Shown here: positions 26,156 to 34,444 of the stretch, piece after piece
How positions within the stretch are numbered: position 1 is the first letter of the stretch
Layout of the letters: every line of letters starts with the position of its first letter
DNA from: an uncultured Pelagibacteraceae bacterium
Lineage (GTDB): Bacteria; Pseudomonadota; Alphaproteobacteria; Pelagibacterales; Pelagibacteraceae
Assembly: GCA_902629075.1 (NCBI GenBank)
Contig: CACOPK010000001.1
Location: 1 to 64,000 of the forward strand
Length of the DNA: 64,000 nt
Reading direction: 5' to 3'
Notes under the pieces: generated by a model
Databases searched by the model: none
Told to the model about the DNA's origin: nothing
The model's input: the letters and a program-made list of their open reading frames with translations, nothing else
Program-made: the position numbers and the translations under genes

Positions 26156-26992
26156 ATGATTATATGGATAGCTTCATACCCCAAAAGCGGTAACACATAC
26201 TTAAGATCGTTTATTTCAAGCTATTATTTCTCAAAAAATGGAATTTTTAAATTTAATGATTTAATAAATATACAACAATTTCCTAATATAAAATTTACTA
26301 AGTTAACTAATGAAAGCAAAGAGGATGCAAGTAAATCTTGGATATTTAATCAAAACAGTTTTTTTACTAAAGAGAAAACTACATTTTTAAAAACACATAA
26401 TTGTCTAACGGAGTATAAAGGTAATAAGTTTACAACAGAAAATGAAACAATAGGAGGAATATATATTGTTAGAGATCCACGAAATGTTATCACATCTTTA
26501 ACACATCATTATTCAATCAGCTATGAACAAGCTTTTAATTATATGAAAGATGAAAATGCCTCACTTCTACAGAAGTCTCGTGAAAATGATCATAGTAATT
26601 TTTCTTATTTGAGTTCATGGTCAAATCATTATAGATCTTGGATTGAGACTAAGCATTTTGAAATATTATTTATAAAGTACGAAGAATTGGAAAAAAATAA
26701 AGTAGAAGTTTTTACTAGAGTTATTAATTTCATTAATAAGTTAAATAAAAACAATCAAAAAATTAATCAAGAAAAATTTTCAAATTCTATAAAATCAACA
26801 AATTTTGTTAATCTAAAAAATAAAGAATTTACAGAAGGTTTTGAGGAAAGTGTTTATTCTAAAATTACAGGAAAAAGACTCAATTTTTTCAATTTAGGCT
26901 TCAATAATCGTTGGCAAAAAATATTACCAGATGATATAAAAAATAAAATGAATTTAGTTTTTGAAAAAGATATTCAATATTTAGGTTATTAA
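26156..26992 (+). CDS. Sulfotransferase family protein (copy 2)
   Basis: A 278-aa paralogue of the gene at 25159. It shares the N-terminal loop (MIIWIASYPKSGNTYLRSFISSYYFSKNGIF), FLKTHN, the 3'-phosphate motif IYIVRDPRNVITSLTHHYSISYEQAF and the C-terminal FFNLGFNNRWQ block. The gene begins 15 nt after the tRNA-Gly CCA end, so it may be read on the tRNA transcript or have an internal promoter. The two copies have diverged too much to be a recent duplication. It is followed 2 nt later by phhB. The acceptor is unknown. Confidence 0.87.
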   Translation: MIIWIASYPKSGNTYLRSFISSYYFSKNGIFKFNDLINIQQFPNIKFTKLTNESKEDASKSWIFNQNSFFTKEKTTFLKTHNCLTEYKGNKFTTENETIGGIYIVRDPRNVITSLTHHYSISYEQAFNYMKDENASLLQKSRENDHSNFSYLSSWSNHYRSWIETKHFEILFIKYEELEKNKVEVFTRVINFINKLNKNNQKINQEKFSNSIKSTNFVNLKNKEFTEGFEESVYSKITGKRLNFFNLGFNNRWQKILPDDIKNKMNLVFEKDIQYLGY

Positions 26993-26994
26993 TT

Positions 26995-27342
26995 ATGGAT
27001 GATGATTTATCAAAAAAAAAATGTATACCTTGCGAAGGTAATATACCTCCTTTTGATTATAACGAAATACATAAATATCTTAAAAAAGTTGATGATTGGG
27101 AAGTAAAAAAAAATGAAGAAAATAATTTTTTTTTAATAAAAGAATTTAAATTTGAAAATTTTAAAGAAAGCCAAAATTTTGTTAATAATGTTGGTGATAT
27201 AGCAGAAAATGAGGGTCATCACCCAGATATACATTTCGGCTGGGGTTATGCAAAGATTAAAATTTTTACTCATGCTATCAATGGTTTAGCAGAAAGTGAT
27301 TTTATACTGGCATCAAAAATTGACAAAGCAATTAATGATTAA
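26995..27342 (+). CDS. phhB: Pterin-4a-carbinolamine dehydratase
   Basis: A 115-aa PCD/DCoH-family enzyme that dehydrates 4a-hydroxytetrahydrobiopterin, usually serving phenylalanine hydroxylase. The catalytic block GDIAENEGHHPDIHFGWGYAKIKIFTHAINGL carries the paired His of the EGHHPD motif and the later TH. The preceding KKVDDWEVKKNEENNFFLIKEFKFENFKES is the expected N-terminal sheet. The N-terminal CIPCEG is a common variant start in alphaproteobacterial members. It overlaps the convergent purH by 11 nt. No phenylalanine hydroxylase gene is in the window. Confidence 0.93.
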   Translation: MDDDLSKKKCIPCEGNIPPFDYNEIHKYLKKVDDWEVKKNEENNFFLIKEFKFENFKESQNFVNNVGDIAENEGHHPDIHFGWGYAKIKIFTHAINGLAESDFILASKIDKAIND

Positions 27343-28870
27343 AATGTCTAGTTTTAGAAAAAACTAAAACAATACCCATATCATTTGCAAATTTAATTAT
27401 TTCTTTATCTTTATTCGAACCAAATGGTTGAATTATTGCCGTAACACCAGCATTAATTAGTTTTTCAATTCCATCTATAAATGGAAAAAAAGCATCAGAT
27501 GCGGCAACAATTTGGTCTTCATTTTTGAATTGTTTGAATTTTCTCATTTTTTCGATCGCTATTTTACAACTGTCCAGTCTACTAGGTTGACCAGACCCTA
27601 TACCCAGAGTTTTATTTTTTTGTGTAATAACTATTGCATTAGATTTTACCGATCTACATATATTAAATGAAAATATTAGTTGTTCCATAAGTTTTTTAGA
27701 AGGTCGATTTTTTGAAACAACTTTAAAATTACTTCCATTGAAAATTTGATCATCATTTGTTTGTATTAGAAATGAATTTATACCTGAAATAATTTTGTTA
27801 TTGTTATTAGATAAAATATGGGAACTATCAATTACTCTAAGATTTTTTTTTTGTTTAAATAATTTTAATGCTTTTTTTTCAAATCCATTTGCTATAACTA
27901 TCTCGTAATAAGTTTTAAATATTTCTTTTGCAATTTTAAAAGTAAGTTTAAAGTTGCATGCAACAATTCCACCAAAAGCGCTTACAGGATCACAATTCAT
28001 GGCAGATGTATAACTTTTTAAAAGATTATCTTCTATTGATACTCCAGAGGGATTAGAATGCTTAACAATTACCACTCCTCTATTTTTTGGCAAAGTTTTG
28101 GTTAAATTTAAACATGCAAAAATATCGCTGTAATTATTATAACTTAACTCTTTTCCCTGCATAGGTAATAATTTAAAGTTTTCATCATTGCTATAAATAG
28201 CTCCCATTTGATGAGGATTTTCTCCATATCTGAGAGATTTAATCAATTTAGCATTTATGAATAATTTTTCTGGAACAACTTTCTTTGAAATTTTATTTAA
28301 ATAATTATAAATTGTTGAATCGTAACTAGCAGTTTCACCAAAAGCTTCTCTAGACATTTTTGTTCTGAACTGAAGTGAAGTGGAGCCATTATGTATATTT
28401 AATTCTTCAATTAATTCTTTGTATTGTGAAATTTTCGTTATAACAACTACGTCATTATAATTTTTTGCAGCTGATCTGACTAAAGTAGGGCCACCAATAT
28501 CGATATTTTCAATAATCTTTTTATTATTTTTTGTAATATTGAGTGTTTCTTTAAAGGGATAAAAATTTGTTATAACTAAATCTATACTTCCAAAGTTAAG
28601 TTTTTTTAGAGTTTCTTTATGAGATTGTTTTTGTCTTTTATATAATATTCCAGAATGTATTTTTGGATGAAGAGTTTTTACCCTTCCATCTAAAATTTCA
28701 GGAAATTTTGTATAATTTGACACTTCAATGCATTGATAACCAAGTGATTTTATTTTTTTATAAGTTCCACCTGAACTAATTAGCTTTATTTTATATTTTT
28801 TAAGTATCTTTAAAATTTTATCAAGTTCATCTTTATCTGATAAAGAAATAAGTGCAGATTTTATTTTCAT
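27332..28870 (-). CDS. purH: Bifunctional AICAR transformylase / IMP cyclohydrolase
   Basis: A two-domain enzyme for the last two steps of IMP synthesis. The N-terminal MGS-like cyclohydrolase domain has KSALISLSDKDELDKI, LISSGGTYKKIKSLGY, VKTLHPKIHSGILYKR and ITNFYPFKET. The C-terminal transformylase domain has SLRYGENPHQMGAIY and GVVIVKHSNPSGVSI, with the catalytic Lys-His in KHSNP. The track start at 28888 is inside the upstream gene; the ATG at 28870 (MKIKSALISLSDK) overlaps the heparinase stop by 4 nt and gives 512 aa, the family norm. It uses AICAR released by HisHF. Confidence 0.95.
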   Translation of the reverse strand: MKIKSALISLSDKDELDKILKILKKYKIKLISSGGTYKKIKSLGYQCIEVSNYTKFPEILDGRVKTLHPKIHSGILYKRQKQSHKETLKKLNFGSIDLVITNFYPFKETLNITKNNKKIIENIDIGGPTLVRSAAKNYNDVVVITKISQYKELIEELNIHNGSTSLQFRTKMSREAFGETASYDSTIYNYLNKISKKVVPEKLFINAKLIKSLRYGENPHQMGAIYSNDENFKLLPMQGKELSYNNYSDIFACLNLTKTLPKNRGVVIVKHSNPSGVSIEDNLLKSYTSAMNCDPVSAFGGIVACNFKLTFKIAKEIFKTYYEIVIANGFEKKALKLFKQKKNLRVIDSSHILSNNNNKIISGINSFLIQTNDDQIFNGSNFKVVSKNRPSKKLMEQLIFSFNICRSVKSNAIVITQKNKTLGIGSGQPSRLDSCKIAIEKMRKFKQFKNEDQIVAASDAFFPFIDGIEKLINAGVTAIIQPFGSNKDKEIIKFANDMGIVLVFSKTRHFNH

Positions 28871-30498
28871 ATCTTTGATATCTCCCACAAAATGTCTTGT
28901 TCCTCCGAGTTTAAAAGTCCAGTAATAAGTATGTTTTTATTTTCCAAAAACTTATTTTTAATACCAAAATATAACCCAGTCTCAATATCTATTTTATAAT
29001 TTTTACAAATAAACTTCCAACCAGCATTTTTACTCTCTATTAATATTGATTGATTATTAATCAGTTTAGTCAAATTTATTTCAGGCAATAAATGAAATCT
29101 AATTTCAAAATTTTTAGATTTAAAATTTTTTGTTTTTATTAATTTATCACAACCTTCCAATCTAAAATCTTCATGAAAATACTTTAATCGTCTTTCGTGT
29201 ATTACTCCGTATGTTTTGTTATATGCATCGTGGGATGCTTTTACAAACCAAAAATCTTTTTCATTCATAATCTCTTTATTAAAAAACTTAAAATTTCTAG
29301 CTGCTAACATATGACCATTGTTATCCCTTTCAAATTTTACTGATGATGTGTTATTTATTATTAAAGTAGAATGAGTTGCTGTAGACTTAGAAATAATATT
29401 TAACTGGTGTTTGTAATCTTGAAAATATCCTGAATTTGTTATTACTTTCTCTCCCAAATAACTAAATTCAAATGAAAATAAACCAGCCTGATAATCCTTC
29501 GAAAATTTTTTTTCCGGCACTTTCCCTATATCAATTTCTAAAGAGGATTTTTTATTTTTAAAAACTATATAACCACCAGCTTCATTTAGATCATCTTTAA
29601 ATTTATATTTGTGAAATCTTAAATAATCATCAAATTCCTTATTCGAGTTTCCAAAATTGCCATTAAATAGCATTCCATTTTTTCTGCTAGCACATAAAAG
29701 ATTGTATGATTTTCCTAAGTAAAAAACAGTCTCATCTAAAAAATCAGGAATATTTGTTTGTGATTCCTTTAAAAGTTCTCTAATTACAATTAAGTGTTTT
29801 AAGTAAAATACTAGTTGCCGTAAATTTCTAGATTTAGGAAAATTACTATCGTCTAAAGAAAAGTTTAATAGTTGTTTTAAAAGATCAATTCCAAACCTTA
29901 GATAATAATTATCACCATAAGTTAGTCCAACCAAAATAATTGCTGTACTACCAATCATTTTATCATCCAATTTTCTCGATCTTTTTATTTCACTTATTAA
30001 ATGATTTGTTTGTTTTTTAATAATGCTATTAAATTTTAAACGGTAATCGGTCTCAGCATTTTCATAAGTTAACTTAGAATTTGAAATCCAGGCAATAATC
30101 CTTTTAGATAATACATCTAGGTCCCAAATATGTTGTTTATATTTATCATTCTCTTCTATCCAATTATAAATTACGTTTTGAGTAATTTTTTGAGAAGATT
30201 TCAAGTCTAATGTAAATAGCCAAAAAAAACTGTGAAGATTTTTAAAATTCTTACTATTCAAATTAGTGTTATTTGTCCAAACTGCATTGAGTGAAAAATC
30301 TTCAATGTTATATTTTTTTTTATCAAATTTTATAAGACTGTTAAGAATATTTTGGCTGGGTTTATATATAATTGTTTTGTCATCAATCCTTGAGATCTTA
30401 TTATTATAAATTGGTGAGTTAAGGTAAATTTTTCTTAATTGCTGAAATATTTGAAAAAAAATAGAACTAAAGTTTAAAAAAACACTTTTAATAAACAT
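28867..30498 (-). CDS. Heparinase II/III-like protein
   Basis: A 543-aa protein with the two-part layout of alphaproteobacterial heparinase II/III-like proteins: an N-terminal alpha-toroid (about residues 80-310, with NWIEENDKYKQHIWDLDVLSKRIIAWI and GSTAIILVGLTYGDNYYLRFGIDLL) and a C-terminal beta-sandwich (AGGYIVFKNKKSSLEIDIG, FSFEFSYLGEKVITNSG, THSTLIINNTSS). No clear signal peptide is seen, only a mildly hydrophobic start, so it may be cytoplasmic or membrane-associated. The polysaccharide substrate is unknown. The order rpe, heparinase, purH is common in alphaproteobacteria, with overlaps of a few nt here. Confidence 0.8.
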   Translation of the reverse strand: MFIKSVFLNFSSIFFQIFQQLRKIYLNSPIYNNKISRIDDKTIIYKPSQNILNSLIKFDKKKYNIEDFSLNAVWTNNTNLNSKNFKNLHSFFWLFTLDLKSSQKITQNVIYNWIEENDKYKQHIWDLDVLSKRIIAWISNSKLTYENAETDYRLKFNSIIKKQTNHLISEIKRSRKLDDKMIGSTAIILVGLTYGDNYYLRFGIDLLKQLLNFSLDDSNFPKSRNLRQLVFYLKHLIVIRELLKESQTNIPDFLDETVFYLGKSYNLLCASRKNGMLFNGNFGNSNKEFDDYLRFHKYKFKDDLNEAGGYIVFKNKKSSLEIDIGKVPEKKFSKDYQAGLFSFEFSYLGEKVITNSGYFQDYKHQLNIISKSTATHSTLIINNTSSVKFERDNNGHMLAARNFKFFNKEIMNEKDFWFVKASHDAYNKTYGVIHERRLKYFHEDFRLEGCDKLIKTKNFKSKNFEIRFHLLPEINLTKLINNQSILIESKNAGWKFICKNYKIDIETGLYFGIKNKFLENKNILITGLLNSEEQDILWEISKI

Positions 30499-31158
30499 TT
30501 ATATTTTTTTTAAGGTTTCGATATTCTTTTTTAAATCTCCGTTATTTTCTTTAAATACTGTGGTTCCAGAAACTAAAATATCTACACCAGCATCAATTGC
30601 AATTTTGGATGTTTCAAAATCAATCCCTCCATCAATTTCAATTTTGAAATTAAGTTTTTTATCTTTTCTAATTTGATCTAGATCTTTAATTTTTTGAATA
30701 ACTTCTTTAATAAATTTTTGTCCACCAAAACCAGGGTATACACTCATAATTAAAATTAAATCTATTTTATCTAAATGTTCTTTTGCGGCGTGAATATCTG
30801 TATTAGGATTAAGAGAAATACCAACTTTTCTTTTTAATAATCTAATTAAATTTATTGTTTCAAAAACATTATTCGTAGCCTCTGGGTGAAAAGTAATTAT
30901 GTCAGCTCCTGCATCAATATAGTCTTTAATATATTTATGAACTGGATCTATCATCAAGTGAACATCGAAAGGGAGTTTTGTATACTTTCTTAAACTTTTA
31001 ATCACCGGCGGTCCAATGGTTAGATTAGGTACAAAGTGGCCATCCATTACATCTACATGAATCATATCTGCGCCACTCTCTTCTAATCTTTTAATGTCTT
31101 CTCCAAGTTTACTAAAGTCTGCAGATAGAATTGATGGTGATATTTGTATTTTTTTCAT
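30499..31158 (-). CDS. rpe: Ribulose-phosphate 3-epimerase
   Basis: A TIM-barrel epimerase interconverting ribulose 5-phosphate and xylulose 5-phosphate in the pentose phosphate pathway. The blocks ISPSILSADFSKLGEDIKRLEESGADMIHVDVMDGHFVPNLTIGPPVIKSL, PFDVHLMIDPV, IMSVYPGFGGQKFI, IEIDGGID and LVSGTTVF are all typical, with catalytic Asp and metal His in place. The track start at 31185 adds a leader (MVVLLIVLP); the ATG at 31158 (MKKIQISPSIL) gives 219 aa, the usual length, and is preferred. It precedes the heparinase-like gene with no gap. Confidence 0.95.
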   Translation of the reverse strand: MKKIQISPSILSADFSKLGEDIKRLEESGADMIHVDVMDGHFVPNLTIGPPVIKSLRKYTKLPFDVHLMIDPVHKYIKDYIDAGADIITFHPEATNNVFETINLIRLLKRKVGISLNPNTDIHAAKEHLDKIDLILIMSVYPGFGGQKFIKEVIQKIKDLDQIRKDKKLNFKIEIDGGIDFETSKIAIDAGVDILVSGTTVFKENNGDLKKNIETLKKI

Positions 31159-31206
31159 AGGTAGTACAATTAATAGTACTACCAATTTTTGAGATAAATT
31201 GAATTA

Positions 31207-31542
31207 TTATTTACCAAATATTCTATATATTTCGTTTGCAATTTCACTTTCCAATGGAAAGGACAGCATACCCATGACAGAATAGCCTAATAAATATGGA
31301 ATTAGATAAAATCTAATCATATAAAAAAACCATGCGACATACAGTGGGACTATTGGATGAGCTATAAAACTTGGAGTAATAAATTTGAATAATCTTATAA
31401 TTGGATTAGTAGATCTTACAAATATTTTCATGAAGAAAAAATCCGAGTCTTCTCTTTGAAAAATGTTCATTGCTGTACGACCTATTAAGGTCCACATAAT
31501 AATTCCAAGAATGTAATCGATTACTAGAACGTATATTGGCAT
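31207..31542 (-). CDS. Small membrane protein, possibly YggT-like
   Basis: A 111-aa hydrophobic protein with about three membrane segments (residues 3-22, about 58-80 and 82-95). The stretch RSTNPIIRLFKFITPSFIAHPIVPLYVAWFFYMIRFYLI loosely resembles the NPxxRxxRxxxP region of YggT proteins, but the match is not decisive. It lies downstream of the sodium:solute symporter on the same strand, after a strong hairpin terminator, so it may depend on read-through or its own promoter. Function unknown. It could accompany the acetate-type symporter, which is speculation. Confidence 0.6.
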   Translation of the reverse strand: MPIYVLVIDYILGIIMWTLIGRTAMNIFQREDSDFFFMKIFVRSTNPIIRLFKFITPSFIAHPIVPLYVAWFFYMIRFYLIPYLLGYSVMGMLSFPLESEIANEIYRIFGK

Positions 31543-31550
31543 AATCTTCT

Positions 31551-31582
31551 AAGATAAAAGGGGCGTAAACTTCTACGCCCCT
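31551..31582 (-). terminator. Rho-independent terminator after the symporter gene
   Basis: A perfect 9-bp stem AGGGGCGTA / TACGCCCCT with a 6-nt loop occupies 31559-31582, strikingly GC-rich for this DNA. Read on the minus strand it is followed by CTTTTATCTT. It lies 14 nt beyond the symporter stop and 16 nt before the start of the next minus-strand gene, so it can end or attenuate transcription between them. Confidence 0.85.
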
Positions 31583-31596
31583 TAAATATAATTTAA

Positions 31597-33450
31597 TTAG
31601 TGTGCTTTTCCTAGAATTGTCTTACCGCTAGGTACCCTGACTTCATCAACCATTTTTTGGGTTGCGCTATCAGGTTCTTCAGTCATTAGACTTACTACAA
31701 CCATTACAACAAGACATACACTTGCTCCTATAATACCAAATCTTAGGTGGTCAATACCTAACCAAGGCGTTTGAGCCATGAACTTAGGCCCAACGTAGAT
31801 TAAGTATGCTGTACCAGATCCAAGACCTGCTACCATTCCCGCAACAGCACCTGCTCTAGTTGCTCTCTTCCACCATATTCCAAGAACAAGTGGGAAGAAC
31901 AATCCAGACATAGCAAAATCGAACGCCCAAGCAACAGCACCAAGAATTGACGTAATTCTCATTGATGCAATATATGCCCCGGCAGCACCGATTACTATTA
32001 GAAGTGCTCTAGCAACTAACAATCTTTTTCTTACGTCAGCTTTTGGATCAACGATTTTGTAATAAATATCGTGTGATAAAGCATTTGCGATTGCTAGAAT
32101 TAGACCATCCGCAGTTGACATCGCAGCAGCCATTCCTCCAGCAGCAACTAGTCCAGAAATTACGTAAGGTAATCCCGCAACCTCAGGAGTTGCAAGAACT
32201 ACTACGTCACCTCTCATGAACCATTCATTTAACTGAAGAACACCATCCCCGTTAAAGTCTGCTATGAAGGCTTGTTTAACATTAATCCAAGCGTTAACCC
32301 ATTCAATCTGCATTATTTCTGCGATAGGTTTACCAATTAAACCCGTTGGTAAGTTAGGATCTAAAAGAGATATCTTAGATAATGTTGCTAACATAGGCGC
32401 TGAAGTATAAAGCAGCGCAATAAAGAACAGTGACCATGCCACTGATTTTCTTGCAGCTTTAACACTTGGCGTTGTGAAGTATCTCATTAGAATATGAGGT
32501 AAAGAAGCAGTTCCCACCATCATACAGATTGCTAATGATATAAACTTCCAAGCAGCCATTCCACCAGCTGGTACGTCAGAGTGAGGCACAGAAATTGATT
32601 TCAGACCTCCTGGTACACCAGCAGCTTTAATGTCTGCAGCAGCGTTTTTGACTAATCCAAATGTAGCCTCTAAGTCATTTAGTCTTGCTACTTCATCCGC
32701 TAACATTAAGTGCGGGAAGAACCCAAAACCATTTTTGTTACTAATCCAGAATACAGGAATTAGATAAGCAATAATTAAAACGATATACTGAGCAACTTGT
32801 GTCCATGTAACCGCTCTCATACCACCTAACATTGAACATAGTAATATACTTACTAGTCCAACCCAAACTCCTAGTTCAAATGGTATACCTAATGCTCTAG
32901 AAGCAATTGTTCCTGTCGCGTTAATTTGTGCTGTCACATAAGTGAAAGAAGCCAAAGTAAGAACGACAACCGCCATGAAACGTGCACCGTTTCCGCCGTA
33001 TCTTGTTCCTATGAAATCTGGCACTGTGTAACAACCAAACTTTCTTAAGTATGGAGCCATCAGCGAAGACACTAACACATATCCACCAGTCCATCCGACT
33101 AGGAATGCCATGTAAGTGTAACCACCAAAATAAATACCTCCTGCCATTGCAACGAATGATGCACCTGACATCCAGTCAGCTGCAGTCGCCATTCCGTTGA
33201 AGACGGTTGGCACCTGTCTTCCAGCTACATAATAAGCGTCGACCTGAACAGTTCTAGAAATCCATCCAATTAATGCATAGATTGCAACTGTAAAGGCAAC
33301 AAACAATATACCTATTGTTTTAGCATCCATACCAGCTTGCTCTGCAATAGCCATCAAAATGATGAAAATTAAGAAACCACCAGTATAAGTACCATAGATT
33401 TTAGGTAGATTGCTTATGAAGTCTTTTTTATTAATAAACTTTTCAGCCAT
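31597..33450 (-). CDS. Sodium:solute symporter, acetate-type (VC_2705-like)
   Basis: A 617-aa SSS-family transporter with about 13 hydrophobic segments. Blocks YYVAGRQVPTVFNGMATAADWMSGASFVAMAGGIYFGGYTYMAFLVGW, PYLRKFGCYTVPDFIGTRYGG and GLVAAGGMAAAMSTADGLILAIANALSHDIY are typical of ActP/VC_2705-like carboxylate carriers. Its start overlaps the stop of the DUF4212 gene by 1 nt, and that small subunit is the usual partner. The acetyl-CoA synthetase gene lies about 1 kb away, so acetate or a related short carboxylate is the likely cargo. Between two membrane segments is DFNGDGVLQLNE, a match to the EF-hand calcium loop. A GC-rich terminator follows. Confidence 0.88.
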   Translation of the reverse strand: MAEKFINKKDFISNLPKIYGTYTGGFLIFIILMAIAEQAGMDAKTIGILFVAFTVAIYALIGWISRTVQVDAYYVAGRQVPTVFNGMATAADWMSGASFVAMAGGIYFGGYTYMAFLVGWTGGYVLVSSLMAPYLRKFGCYTVPDFIGTRYGGNGARFMAVVVLTLASFTYVTAQINATGTIASRALGIPFELGVWVGLVSILLCSMLGGMRAVTWTQVAQYIVLIIAYLIPVFWISNKNGFGFFPHLMLADEVARLNDLEATFGLVKNAAADIKAAGVPGGLKSISVPHSDVPAGGMAAWKFISLAICMMVGTASLPHILMRYFTTPSVKAARKSVAWSLFFIALLYTSAPMLATLSKISLLDPNLPTGLIGKPIAEIMQIEWVNAWINVKQAFIADFNGDGVLQLNEWFMRGDVVVLATPEVAGLPYVISGLVAAGGMAAAMSTADGLILAIANALSHDIYYKIVDPKADVRKRLLVARALLIVIGAAGAYIASMRITSILGAVAWAFDFAMSGLFFPLVLGIWWKRATRAGAVAGMVAGLGSGTAYLIYVGPKFMAQTPWLGIDHLRFGIIGASVCLVVMVVVSLMTEEPDSATQKMVDEVRVPSGKTILGKAH

Positions 33451-33710
33451 TATTCGTCCTCCCCTCTTTCGGCGAAGCCAAACTCTTCGTCAATTTTCTC
33501 TTGTCTGTTTGCAAACCAAAATATTAAGACAACGAAAATTACAATAGATCCTTGGGCACACATGTAATACGCTAGTGGATATCCCAAAAAGCTACCATTA
33601 TTTAAGCTTTCACCAAACATGAAGATGACGATTGAGAAAACAAACCAAATAGCAAGAGTTAACATCATTAACCCTTTGGTTTTTTCCCAGTGTCTTTCTT
33701 TGTTTGACAT
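33450..33710 (-). CDS. DUF4212 small subunit of a sodium:solute symporter
   Basis: An 86-aa protein with two transmembrane helices (about residues 13-33 and 45-68) and charged ends. The pattern HWEKTKGLMMLTLAIWFVFSIVIFMFGESLNN...GYPLAYYMCAQGSIVIFVVLIFWFANRQEKIDEEFGF matches the DUF4212 family, which is encoded directly upstream of VC_2705-type symporters. The stop overlaps the symporter start, and a good Shine-Dalgarno sequence (GGGAGG) precedes its own start. It probably forms a complex with, or helps assemble, the carrier. Confidence 0.9.
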   Translation of the reverse strand: MSNKERHWEKTKGLMMLTLAIWFVFSIVIFMFGESLNNGSFLGYPLAYYMCAQGSIVIFVVLIFWFANRQEKIDEEFGFAERGEDE

Positions 33711-33817
33711 TTTTAATCCTCCCTATAGGTTAAAAAAAGAAACCATACCGATTTGAAAAAGGATTGGAAGTCCTAAAATGGTCTTTGAAATGGCGAAAAA
33801 GGGCGAAAAAACTACAT

Positions 33818-34444
33818 ATGGGCATTAAATACAAGTTAAAATTGAGAGATTTGAAGCTAGAATACTTAGTTGATTACTTTAAACCAGTTCTTAAATTCTT
33901 TAAAAGAAAAGAAAAAATAGATAATTATACTGATTTAAAAAATTTCATCCAAAAAAAGTCTGCATGGATAAGCCAAGTCACTTTATACGGGTACTTAAAG
34001 ACTCGTATGGGAGCAAAATATGTATTGATGTTTGAAGATGAAATATTTCTTGGTTCAATAAATAAAGCTAAGTGGAATATATATGCAGTTGCATTACAAG
34101 ATTTATGCTTTTACTCAATATCTTATTTAAAAGATGTCTTTCAAAAACATGATACTGAAAAAGCAAAAGAAATATTTTTGGAAATTTTATCTGATGAAGA
34201 AAAAAATCAAATGCCATCTGATGTATTGGAAAAATCAAAAAAAGAATTTGAAGAAAGATTAAATAAAATTGAATGGGATAACTATCATAAAGATTTACCA
34301 TTTAATAAAAGTGCAATTGCATTATATGAATGGTCTCCTATAGCTGATGAATTAAAAAATTTAGATAGAAAGATAGTTTTAAACTCAATGATATTAAAAT
34401 GGGATATAATTAAGAAAGAATTTTCTAAGATAATTAATTTTTAA
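33818..34444 (+). CDS. Conserved hypothetical cytoplasmic protein
   Basis: I do not recognise this protein. The track start at 33764 gives 226 aa; the ATG at 33818 ([31 protein letters not shown]) gives 208 aa and looks a more natural N-terminus. It is soluble, helix-rich and charged, with [56 protein letters not shown] as the most hydrophobic and distinctive block. It is divergent from the DUF4212/symporter pair and converges on acs with a 4-nt overlap. Its place inside an acetate-type neighbourhood suggests, without proving, a linked role. Confidence 0.6.
   Translation: MGIKYKLKLRDLKLEYLVDYFKPVLKFFKRKEKIDNYTDLKNFIQKKSAWISQVTLYGYLKTRMGAKYVLMFEDEIFLGSINKAKWNIYAVALQDLCFYSISYLKDVFQKHDTEKAKEIFLEILSDEEKNQMPSDVLEKSKKEFEERLNKIEWDNYHKDLPFNKSAIALYEWSPIADELKNLDRKIVLNSMILKWDIIKKEFSKIINF

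Noticed and set aside
26066-26156. tRNA-Gly as an attachment site of an integrated element
   Set aside because: No integrase gene and no repeated tRNA 3' segment were noticed nearby; flanking genes are paralogues of one another, so simple duplication around a tRNA is enough.
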